From: Anthostomella pinea | Lineage: Eukaryota; Ascomycota; Sordariomycetes; Xylariales; Xylariaceae | Length of the DNA stretch: 64,000 nt | Direction: 5' to 3' | Assembly (NCBI GenBank): GCA_963556695.1 | Contig: CAUWAG010000012.1 | Span: 3,472,001 to 3,536,000, forward strand | Shown here: positions 35,737 through 46,151 of the stretch, piece after piece | Layout: every line of letters begins with the position of its first letter | How positions within the stretch are numbered: position 1 is the first letter of the stretch | The notes under the pieces: model-generated | Database searches by the model: none | What the model saw: only the letters and a program-made list of their open reading frames with translations | What the model was told of the DNA's origin: nothing | Translations under genes and position numbers: made by a program

Positions 35737-36909
35737 ATGCGACTCTGGCCGCGCGATACTTCCGCCCGCGACGACATCCAGCTCACCACCACCGGCGAGG
35801 GCCAGCGCCAGCGCTGCAGCAATGCGCCGCCACGTACCACCGGCACCGCTGCCGCCGAGGATGCCTGCCTGGGCGTCCTGCCGCTCGAGCTGCAGTACCT
35901 CATTATCGCGCAACTCGACCTCGCCAGTCTGGTCAACCTGCGCCAGACCAGCCGCCTGTACCGTCACGTGATTACCGCCGATGTCATCCGCAAGCGCTTC
36001 ACCAGGGACGGCCGGCCCGCCGCCGTGCTCAGGAGCTGCTGCACCGAGTGCCTGTCCATGCCGGGGCTAGATCGTCTGATCTTGGATGCGACGCTCGATG
36101 CCACGGCCTGGCGCTCCGTCTGCTTCCGCTGCTGGCGCGAGCGCCTGGGTCGTGACTACCGCCTCAACCCCTGGCCGCAGGTCGAGATCGCCAATGGCGA
36201 CATGGGCTACATATGCCAATTCTGCAACTGGCCCATCCAGAGCCGGACCGCCGACAGTGGCACCGAGCGCCTGCACGCGCCGTGCAAGGCCAAACGGCTC
36301 ACCGTCTTGATCACGTGGATGATCATGGCGTTTCTGCAATTCGGGCTTGGCATATTGGCTGCCGTCCTGGCGTGGACTAGATATAAGGAGCAGCCCAAGA
36401 TATTGATACCCGCAAGCGTACGGGCCCCCAAGTCGTGTTTGAGCTCGTGTCCGGTTCCTAATGTTGCTTGTCTAGATCGACTTTGGCCTGGCGTTCTTTG
36501 CAGTCGGCGTCTTCTTGGTCCGCATCAGCACCACGACGGAGAAGACTTACGCGAGGGCGCTCGCCGGCGAACTCGTCATCTGCATCGTCCGCCTCCCGCC
36601 CACCGTCTACTCGGCGCGCGAGACCGTCATCACCCGCCTGCAGGTCGGCCTACTGCCCAAGTTCGGGTTTGGCGTGTTCCTGATCAACCTGTAGGTCTCC
36701 TTTCGTCCAATGACATCACCAAACCTCCATCATGGGCATGCTCCTGACACAGCGACAGCATTTTCCGCTTCCTCGATTTCATGGGCCACGCCCTGCTGAA
36801 CGGCGGTTACGACCCGCGCAGTGTGTTCTTGAAGGGCCTCCCGTCGCAGAAGAAGCTGCTGTACATGTTTTGTACGTTCATGGTGTGGTTTGCATATATC
36901 CCGTTCTGA
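35737..36909 (+). CDS. F-box protein with Cys-rich region and membrane segments
   Basis: Three exons, 35737-36417, 36476-36690 and 36759-36909, encode 348 residues. An F-box lies at about residues 45-80 (LGVLPLELQYLIIAQLDLASLVNLRQTSRLYRHVI), the motif that binds Skp1 in SCF ubiquitin ligases. Four cysteine pairs or near-pairs follow (SCCTEC, CFRC, CQFC, CK), suggesting a zinc site. Two strongly hydrophobic stretches come next, LITWMIMAFLQFGLGILAAVLAW and, after the intron, FGLAFFAVGVFL, so the protein may sit in a membrane. The start is the first ATG after an in-frame TAA. Both introns keep phase. The partner and substrate are unknown. A membrane-anchored F-box protein is uncommon but is seen in other Pezizomycotina. 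Confidence 0.85.
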
Positions 36910-38249
36910 GGGCGGCGTAAGTATATGAGAAGGCATGCTCATTTCGGCGCATCATACTCGCATTGTTGGCATATCGGCTGGGTATATTGCTGGACAGTGT
37001 TCTATGCGTGCAGGCATTTGGATGGCGTCTGATGAGTTTGAGCGTTGTACATAAAACATGAATCACTATTTGAATATCTCGACTCTCCCTTTGCGTGGTT
37101 ACCACGATGGCGTGTCGTGCTCGTGGCTTTCGATTCGTATACGGTGTGCATTATTATACTTGTTCACATCCACTGTAGGGTCATTAGTACTGCCTTTAAC
37201 AAACAGAGTGTCTAGCCCCATATTAACTTTCTGTACACATACATACAAAGTTGAGCTAGCACGCTGTGCCTTTGTGGTAGCGGAACCAGAACGGAGATCT
37301 ATCACAAGTCTTGGTTGGGATGATCTGTATTCTGGTTGGTGCTTTGTTAAGTTCGGATGGGAAGGGATCCCATCCGAGAAGTATCTAAATACCTAAATTA
37401 CAGTGGGTTGGTACCTGTCACCTGGGGCAGACATCCCAGGTAACCTTATCGTAGAACGCCCTGGATGACAGGAGATCCGATAAGGTACTGGTGGCTGGAT
37501 CCAGTGGCTGGGATCCACAATAGCTTAAAATTATATAGTGTATATATATAAAAGTAATGTAAGGCTAGACACTTTGTTTATTAAAGGCAATAGTTCATTA
37601 AAAAAGGCGGGTGCACATTTTAATAGATGCTTAGCAACCGTGAGAAACGCCGGCGATAAAAGTGAGGGCAGGCGTGACGCCACGTATATACTTACCCATT
37701 CTTGTTGATACTTCTACAACAACCCACTACTGCGCTCCTTCCTCCCCGCGATATCAGCGCCTTACTTCCAGACGCGAGCGATGACCGAGGGGATGACTCC
37801 GATGCGCTGCACCTTGATCTGGTGGCCGCGGCACGACCTTGACGCATACCGTTTATGTATCTTACAGCCACTCCGGCAAGAGGGTCTTAAGTACATATGT
37901 GCCCACCTACCTAGGTACCTACCCAAAGTATTGTTTGGAATGGTAAACCTTATATGCGCCTCGCAGTCCTCCAATGTTTTCCTTAAAACTGGCTCATGGC
38001 TACACTCTATTCGTCTTCTCGCTCAACTTTGACGGCAATATGGCATCAGCGAAACCTTCGTTTTCATCCGATGAGTCACGAAAGCCCTATATAAGGACGG
38101 TTCTTCGCACGGGAATCTCGCCAAGATCTTCTCTACGGACCACACACAACTCTTCTCAACGTCACCCAGAACATACACCACATTTCCGACAGAGATCAAT
38201 CACCTTGACTCTCGCGGCCCCTCCTCTCCGGCAACACCGTCCTTCAAGA
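36910..38249. other. Intergenic with several inverted repeats
   Basis: Contains a 10-bp inverted repeat with a 5-base loop at 37353-37377 (TCGGATGGGA/TCCCATCCGA), an 8-bp pair at 37444-37451 and 37478-37485 (CCTTATCG/CGATAAGG), and an A+T-rich stretch at about 37530-37620. It could be an eroded fold-back or MITE-like element, but I cannot define ends. No gene is seen. Confidence 0.4.
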
Positions 38250-40954
38250 TGGATTCCAATAGCGAACAGGCGCACGAAGTGCAAGATGCACTCAAGGCAA
38301 GTCAAACATCATTCATGACTACAGTATGGTGGCATTGGCACTGACTGTACCTAGACCGCCGCATGCAAGCCTGGCCTTTCGGGCCGCGAATCACGTTTAT
38401 TGTTGCACCGACTTAGCCGCGCTCGCTACCACCTGTCGTGCCATCAGACCTTGTGCCGACGAGGCGCTTCTGAAGTGCGCACTGCGCCGTTGCCCACAGC
38501 TACTGTTCTGGGCTTGCGAGCTGGGTCACTATGACCAGGTCGAGAGGTCACTTAAAGTCGGCGCAGACCCGAACATGCCGTTCCGCTCACGCGATCCGAG
38601 ACACCAAATTCTGGGCCGGAAGATGAAGTTGTCGAAATTACGCTCTATGTACCGCCTCAACTTCCATCCGCAAGGTCCTCTTACAGGCCAGGATTAATTG
38701 TGGCACCCTCTACACTGCGCGGCGATGTCAGGCAACAAGGACATAGCCCATCTACTGCTCGGTTATGGTGCGGACATCGACGCTGTTTCGCGAGGGTTCT
38801 GCGCCTGCAAGTCTTCTGCAGGTGTTGTAACTGAGCCGGATCGGCATGAGCTGGTAAATCGAACACCGCTTCACACTGCTTGTGCAGCCGCAAAGAGTCA
38901 ACCGCGAGCCTTCTCGCAGCTGGGGCTTCACCCATCGAAGGTCCACGCCAATCGTGCGCTGCTATTTACACAGCCGCAGCCAACGGGCTTTTGAATATCG
39001 TGGGAGCCCTGATGCAGGGTAAACAACAGGTCGACATCAATGTCCAAGATTCGGGCGGGCTAACCCCGTTGTGCCATGCCCTCCTGTCGTTGCGCAGCAG
39101 CAGCGACATATCGTGGCTTCTTGAGAATGGAGCTGACGTGAACATCGACCTACGCAATGGCTGGACCATTTTGCACCTGGCTTGCCATTTTGGCCGGGCT
39201 GATACAGCAGCAGCGTTCATTGACGTCGGGCCCGATGTGAACATCCTTCCGAACAGCCCCTTTTCTTTAAAGAAGCGTCCGCTTGAACTATGCTGCTGTT
39301 CAACGGAGGACAGTATCGCTCTAGACACGCTTTTCCTCATTTCGCAACACCCGAAGATGCCTCAGCGGCCAACTTTAAGGTCCGCGCTGGTTAAACATCT
39401 CATCTCAAATGGTGCGGATGTACATCCTCTCAAGGCTGGAGCGGGCTCGCCCCTTATCCTAGCCTCCCAGTCACATCTCCCTGATATTATGAGACTCCTC
39501 GTTGCCCACGGTGCCGATGTTTCCCAGCCAGATGCAGAGGGAGATTTCCCGCTTCTGGCAGCAAATACGTGGCTGCGCAACGTTTAAGGACAACAACAAA
39601 ATGCGTACTGCAGTCTCCTTTCTGCTCAGAAAGGGTGCGGATGCCTCCCAGGTGGAGCCTCGTCAGAAGAATGCTCTCCGCCTTCTATATGGGCATTCGG
39701 AGTTCGAGGGCAGAGCTAAAGTCCTCAAGCTGCTCCTAGACCTGGTTGCCGGCCTGGACAAGAAGAGCTTCCCAAAATCATGCACGTGGTGACAGCAGCC
39801 AAGAACCTGAAGGAGTACCACATACTGACTCAAAGAGTCGTCATGGAGCCTCAACTGGAACGCTTCGTTTCACCCCGCGCCTATTTGGACCGACTGATTC
39901 GTGGTGCCAAGAGTCTACAAGAAGAGGCAAGGTTGGCAAAGCTGGGAAGATGGGTACAAGAAAGGTCAAGTCTGGCAGGATGGCCTATACCAAGGAAAAC
40001 CAATCCTACACGACGTGACCTTGCATCTGGCCTATGCGCCCGGGCCCAGCCCATGCAGAAGGCTTTGCGGTTCCTAATAGCCAACTATCCTGGTCTCAAT
40101 CTCCTTACAGATGAGAGCTACCTACGGATTTTCATCCAGTATCCCAATACTGGACTCGCCAATGTGCTCCTGGACTCCGGGATCAAGTATTCGCAGAACT
40201 TGGATCATACTAACGAGTCCTACCTCTTTGACCTGGCCTCCTGTGTAACGCCATATACCAGGCCGACTCGGGTTCTCGCACAGCGCCTCATCGATCTCCG
40301 CGCCAACGTCAACTACATGACCCCCGTGTCAAAAGCCGTTGCAAACGGGAACACCAAGCTAGTCCGCACATTTGTCTACAACGGCGCAAAGATCCCACTC
40401 GCAAAGCGCCCGCTTCCAAAAGACCCCCTCGTACTAAAGCACCCAATCCGCCAAGGTGTACGGTCCGCTTCGACCCCGTTGTCGAGGCCATACGCCAGGA
40501 GAAGGTCAAACCCGGATGCGTCATGCTGGATCTTGTCCTTAAGCACGTCGTCCCCAGTACGGTCCACCCGGACAACCGCCTATTGTACCTGACGCTCGCC
40601 ATGGCCAACAGCATCCGGCCGGCGCTGATCAAGCTGCTCATCGAGAGACTCGACATTGACGTCAACCAGCGAGACGTTTGGGAGACACGGTCTCCACTTG
40701 CACGTCTGCTTTACCAGTCGTATTTCTTGGGCACTAATCGTAAACACTGGAGTCCGGATGTGGCGCGGAACATCATAGACCTGCTGAAGGTTCTTGTTGA
40801 AGCCGGCGCTGATCTCACGGCCGAGGTCGAGCCGAAGGTCACGGCTTTGGATCGGCTGGAGGCTGTCTGCGATTTAGTCGGTGGGGAGTTCAAGAGGAGG
40901 ATCACTTGGCTTGCTGAGGGGTGGGTGTCTACCATCAAGATCTCGGATTGTTAG
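38250..40954 (+). pseudogene. F-box/ankyrin-repeat protein gene with several lesions
   Basis: An F-box-like start (CTDLAALATTCRAIRPCADEALL) is followed by ankyrin repeats such as HPLHCAAMSGNKDIAHLLLGYGADID, GWTILHLACHFGRADTAAAFIDVG and a C-terminal block ALIKLLIERLDIDVNQRD. Such proteins are common and variable in fungi. The reading is broken: an in-frame TAA at 38695-38697, frame changes near 38885-38900, near 39585, near 39775 and near 40430-40460. None of these breaks is bridged by a plausible intron; the sequence reads straight across most of them with 1- or 2-base shifts. The first exon (ATG at 38250) also lacks a clean donor. I therefore read it as a decayed gene. Assembly errors could mimic some shifts. 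Confidence 0.78.
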
Positions 40955-42782
40955 TATACTGAGCCCTCGTAAATCTCCGTACACGACCAACGGTATATTC
41001 ATTAAATCGGAATAAGCACACCGGAATAAGCAGTTTGATCTTTATTGACTATGCTTGACGCTTATTTGAGGGCGCTTATTCTAATATTTTTGACTATCGA
41101 ACTGGTGATCTGGAATCTTGCCAACGTGCGCGTACGGAGACTTATGAGGGCTGAGTGTAGTAGGGACTTTCTTCGGCGGATAGGGACGGAGTCTGTTCGG
41201 TCGCGGTGTGATGGACCATGCCCTTGAGCTGCGCAATGGGGCTGTCGGTTTGATGAGAGGTTATTGGCAATGGAAAAGGCTCGGAAAGATTATGGCTGGA
41301 CACTGGACCGAGTGAATATAAGGTCTCGGAGCCGGTTTGAGGTACATGGAGAACGTCGACAGGACTCTTGGCTCGCAGGTGGAAGGAGTTCGTGTATTTT
41401 CTTATTGCTAGAATTTGCTTCATGGTTATATGTATGTCTACCTGCTTGGATTACCCCATACTCTTTCTAAAATTGCAGCTGACCACTTTGTACATCGTGC
41501 CGGGACTCGAGGGCGAGTTTAATCTTGCCCCCTAGATAATAATCTGGTGCATGAGATTCACGGACTCGATGCCGCCCAAGGGGACTGGCTATAAGGGGGA
41601 TCCATTAAGAAGGAATTGTCGATGAGCGGGGCATACATAGTTTCTTTCACTGGGTAAGTTACCTGGTCGCAAGTCGTCTTATAGACAACCCCATTATATC
41701 CCGTATTGCGACTTAATTTCGTTAGATCCGCCCTTACCTTAGCCACATCCGGCTGTGTGCTGAGATACCTAAGGTAGGCAAGTTACCGCCTCAGTCCGGC
41801 ATCAATTCAAGGGGTCCAGCGGCAGCTCCTCACCTGCCGCGTGAAGCCACCGAAGATCGAGAAACATGAGCCTCGCCTGGAGGCTTTTCGGCGGAGTCGT
41901 AACTAGTATGATCGTTGGGAGGGTCCGCAATGGGACACACATAGTTAACGTCTCTTCCCTGTTTCGCACCTATGATTGTGCTCGGCAGACCGTATGTAGA
42001 CTTGACAACTTCTTTGAACGGCACATGCAGAGCATCATGGGTACCAAGCACACCCATCCCTGGCTCACTGGCATGCACCGAGATCCGTATCAGAGTCATT
42101 CTACGCGATGGCCTTTCAAATAAGTTACAATGCCTCTTCGAGTCGCTCAGCACCGCCGTGCGCACCCGATGGTGGCCAGCAAAAGCACCGGGACTCGTGA
42201 CCCGGCATCCCGGACCACTCTTCTGTCGAACAAGGGATAAGCACTAATGTATGCGCGACTGCAGCACTTCTAGGGTGGTCATGGTCCCGAGAATAAAGAA
42301 CCTTGGCGTGAGCCGACCCCGTTTTGGTGCCGCGGCTCGCCGTAACTGTTTGTGCAAGAGACAACTATGGGATGAATGCGGGGGCTGCGCAGGCGAATGG
42401 AGGGAAGGAGCGGGAGGTTGCGAACGGTGAGACTCTATTCAACTTCACTATTCAACACTCATGTAATGTACTCTGAATCACTTCCGTGGGGTGTTCGTGG
42501 GAAGGCAGAAATCTCGACAAGTGGTGGCGCATACTTGGCATCCTGGAGCTGACACTGTGCATTACCTCGAAGGCCAAGATGGACGAAGCAGTCTACGATA
42601 CCGAAGCGAGGGTATCTTCTCTTTATGGTTTCTCTACGGCCGATGCACCGGTTGGACCTTACATCATGGAGTACTTCATGTGTGTTCTTGCACTTCGATG
42701 GGAGTGGTGTGGATAGTGCTATTTCTCAGTAATGCTGAATCAACTGCATACACTCGGCTCTCAGCACAAGGTATTGATGAAC
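40955..42782. other. 1.8-kb intergenic region
   Basis: Only motif-less frames of 60-110 codons. No repeat or RNA gene is recognised. Confidence 0.45.
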
Positions 42783-44723
42783 TTATACCTCCTTCGCAAA
42801 TGCAAACCTGACAAGCTCTCCGAAATTCGGAGTGCCCCAACCAGTCACAGCGTCCCATCCAACCTGAGCCGGGAAACCAGTTGTGTTGCAACCGTAGCTC
42901 GACCCAATCGTGATATCCGTCAACGCCTTGTACGCACCGCCATAAATCCAAGGGTTCAAGAAACCAAGCGCCGGCTTGCCAGCCGCAATCAGCGCATCGT
43001 TAACAAGCGCAATAACCGCAGCGAACGTTGGGCTGGAAGCGGAAGTGCCGCCGACCGTCCTCAAGATGCCAGCCCAAACAATGGCGTCGTTGTTACCCTG
43101 CGCGGCGACATCAGGGTAAGCGCGGCCAGACTTGTTGTAGACGCCATCGTAGGTGCCATTGAGGCTCGCGATGTAGGCGTTGACAGTGGATTGCTGGTAA
43201 GCGGGAGCGCCAAAGTAGTTGCTGAACCCTCCGCCCGAGGCAAATCTGGTGACAGCCGTTTCGGGGTTGAAGTTGGCGGTACCACCAACTGAAGTGACCC
43301 ACGGGCACGAAGTGGGAAAGTTGGGCGTGAATCCATAGCTGTCAGTCTTGTTCAAATAACAAGTACCGTCCGTACCAACGCCTGCGTCCCCAGAGCTAAC
43401 GAGCATGGAGACACCACGAGCACCCAGTTGAGCGAACATAGCACAAGCCCTTTTGGCGTAAGAGTATGGCACACTCTGCTCGTCATCTCCATAGGAAGAA
43501 CTAATGACCTGCGGGAGACTTGGCTGGGCAACGACGTAGTTGAGCCATGTCAAGTACGGTTCGCTCGAATCCGTTGGCGTGCTGACGCTGGGCAGGAACG
43601 GTGGCATGCCGCCCGTTAGGTAGCTCGTCATGGGCGTGGGCCAGCTGATGCCCAGAACGAGTTCGGCGTCTAGGTTGCCTTCGATGTCGCGATCTTCTTC
43701 CATGAGAAGCGTGTCGTTGGGTCCCTGGTAGTTCTCGGCGTCGGCAATGTTGACGAATGGGAATTCGTAGGCTGCTGCGGCGGCTTCGGGACGGAAGGTC
43801 TCGAGGAAGGTTTTGATATCAGAGCGCTTGTTGGTCTCGTTCAGGTAGTTGCAGATGGCGATGTTGTTTGTGCCTTTCGGAGCCTTGACGGTGTAGTTGA
43901 GGGTGCCGTATAGTGTACGCAGACATGTGAGTGTGGTGAAGCTCACGTTACAAGCTGCAGCTACGGCTTCAGCGTGCGCGGACTGGTGGATTCGGTCAGT
44001 CATCATTCATCAGATGCAGGATACGGGCCACAGGCCACGCGAGGACATGGTGCGTACATTGTTGATGCCAGCTGGGTTCACTGGGTGCAGATGCTTGCCA
44101 GTGTGCTCCCACCAAGACATTGGCCAATGTTCTCCCCCGTCCGTCACAGGACCCCCCGACTTAACCTCTGGCTTGGCCCGGAAGAAGGAAGTAGTAGGCT
44201 GCACGACATCGATGTGCTCGTGCAGGTGCGCCGGGAGAGACCACTCCGGAGCCCGGTTAAGCGTCGATCCATCCTTGTGCACGAAAGTGGAATACTTGGT
44301 ATGTAGGAGCTCTTCCGCCTTCTCGATTGGCACAACGACCGAGATCCAGTCCTTGGCGGGCGAGAGGCCGTGGTTAGAAATGCCATGCTCGTGAAGCCAG
44401 CTGCGGACGGCGTCGACTGTCTCGTCCGAAGGCGTGACCAGGTCATGTACCTCGCTCGCGGAGAGGTGGTTGCCGTATCGCTGGTGGTTTGGGTCAGAGA
44501 TCTCGACGAGGTGCTGCTCAACCACGCCTTCGTTCTGCTGCTTGAGGCCGATCTGGAGATTCAAGAGCTGCGACTTGTCCGCTGCTCCAGACTCGGTCCA
44601 TGCTTGAGGCACGACATGGCGTTCTTTCACCGCATAAGATGCGAATGATGCTGATGGCAAGGCACTGGCACCAAGGATGGCGCCAACGGCACTCAGTGAA
44701 GCTGATAGCTTGAAGAACGACAT
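42783..44723 (-). CDS. Secreted sedolisin, tripeptidyl-peptidase (peptidase S53)
   Basis: Acid serine-carboxyl protease that removes tripeptides from protein N termini outside the cell. Exons 44723-44058 and 43982-42783 encode 621 residues. A signal peptide (MSFFKLSASLSAVGAILGASALP) is followed by the pro-kumamolisin domain (DKSQLLNLQIGLKQQN to about residue 190). The catalytic domain shows Glu323 and Asp327 in DIEGNLDAELVLG (the E-x3-D spacing of the family), the oxyanion Asp in SSGDAGVG, and the nucleophile Ser536 in GGTSASSPTFAA. The C-terminal calcium site is the usual DITIGSS...WDAVTGWGTPNF. The intron acceptor was chosen so that NN joins SAHAEAV without a frame change; the more obvious CTGCAG site would give a stop. 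Several Asn-x-Ser/Thr sites suit secretion. All catalytic residues are intact. Confidence 0.94.
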
Positions 44724-45795
44724 GGTGTGATCTCGGATGCCAAGAAGTAATGTTCAGATGATGGCCGTGAGAGGTCGTCCGGGTTTTGTGTCTGGTCGCT
44801 CGACCAGACACTAGCAAGGAAGTGATGACGTCGCATTCCATTGTTGTGTTGTGCCCCCTCGCATACAGGACCTGTGCAGAGTCATAAGACCGAACCATGG
44901 TGAGCGTATCGGAAGGCGGCCGGGCCACGACCGGATGAAGAAGGTGATCACGGTGAGGGGAAGGTGAAGGTGTCTCCTGGGCTTATCGCATCTCGGCCGC
45001 TCCCTACCGTCGTACCTGCGCTAGACACGCATACCTAGTATTACCTACCCCCCCTACGCACAGTGGTTACCCCTGATGATAGGAGATGAGATTCGTATCC
45101 CGATTAGATATGCGTTATTTAAGTAGGTAGGTGGTCCGTGCTAGGGCCTGGCAAAAGTGGTAGTCAACTTCTCTGGCATCTTCTCGCCATCAAGAGCGAC
45201 ACTGATGCTACCCCCACGTTAAATACAAAACAAAAACAAACAAGAGCGACACTGAGAAATGCATCTATGCGCAGATTTACGACCAGCCTATAACGGTTAC
45301 GTCTGTGGCTGGGCATAAGCGAGCGAGAACGTGACTTTGTGGCACATACTTATGCAGGTGTCAGGCTAGCCCGGGACGCGGGACGCAGGTGATAGGGTCG
45401 CTTCTACCAGAGAGGTGGTGCTGCTTGTCTATGTTGCCATTAAGGCTTTCTCACCGGTTAAATCCGGAACGCCAGTCTTACTGCAGCGATGGCGCGGGAT
45501 GCTATGGAGGATGGTATGTAGAAGGGATGTCCTGCTTTCTGTCTGTTGTCCAGTCGGGGCTGGCTTGGGACTTGCAGAGGACGGCTTTGATAATGGATGG
45601 TTCGTTGATAAGAAGGAGATGTTTGTCCACGGCGAGACCGCTTCAAATTGATCAATACGCTGTCATATAGGGATTTGACTTGCTCGATTTATTCGGCAGG
45701 TAAAGCCTAAGGTATGGTATTTCTTCCTTCGATCGTTGCTAGTCGTAGCATACTCCATACCGCGACAGAATTCCCCAAAAAAAATTTGAAGGTGA
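44724..45795. other. Intergenic upstream of the sedolisin
   Basis: Promoter side of the minus-strand sedolisin. It holds the small retroposed insert at 45191-45255, annotated separately. A motif-less frame at 45389-45670 is not called. Confidence 0.5.
45191..45255 (+). mobile_element. 35-bp A-rich retroposed scrap between 15-bp direct repeats
   Basis: CAAGAGCGACACTGA occurs at 45191-45205 and again at 45241-45255. The 35 bases between end in an A-rich tail (ACAAAACAAAAACAAA) directly before the second copy. This is what a very 5'-truncated product of target-primed reverse transcription would leave: target duplication, short insert, A-rich 3' tail. Confidence 0.6.
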
Positions 45796-45876
45796 TAGCG
45801 TCTGCCGGTCTTGATCCGGCGACCTTCAGGTTTCATGGTTATGAGCCTGACGAGCTTCCGACTGCTCCAAGACGCT
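45796..45876 (-). tRNA. tRNA-Met (anticodon CAT) with a short intron
   Basis: Read on the minus strand it folds as a complete cloverleaf. The 7-bp acceptor stem AGCGTCT/AGACGCT is perfect, followed by discriminator A. The D stem is GAGC/GCTC, the anticodon stem TCAGG/CCTGA with loop CTCATAA, and the T stem GCCGG/CCGGC with loop ATCAAGA. Eight extra bases (ACCATGAA) interrupt the anticodon loop just after position 37, the standard place for a nuclear tRNA intron. A1-U72, A54 and A60 are features of eukaryotic initiator tRNA, whereas the anticodon stem lacks the full three G-C pairs of initiators, so initiator or elongator status is open. The A and B boxes serve as internal promoter. Confidence 0.87.
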
Positions 45877-46151
45877 CTTTGTTGGTTGACAAATTTTGCT
45901 GCTATTAAGTTACAGGAGACTTTCGGTGTCTGTCGCTCAACAGTTGGCGGGTCAATAAGTCTCGGCGAGTCACTGTTGCTGGGTGAACTACCAACCATAC
46001 AATCGATAGTAAGGACACTGAGCATCTCGAGAACTTAAGTAGGAGTGCTAGACCAGCTCGCGGTGAAGAACTTCAAGTCATTGATTCTGATTGGAAATAA
46101 CCACAACCCTTCCTTATAGGTCACACCACGCTGATATAATAGACAGCAACC

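Noticed and set aside
35515..35967. Ala/Leu-repeat protein on the minus strand
   Set aside because: The run of Ala-Leu arises from translating the CAAYGC repeat antisense; the plus-strand F-box gene explains the rest.
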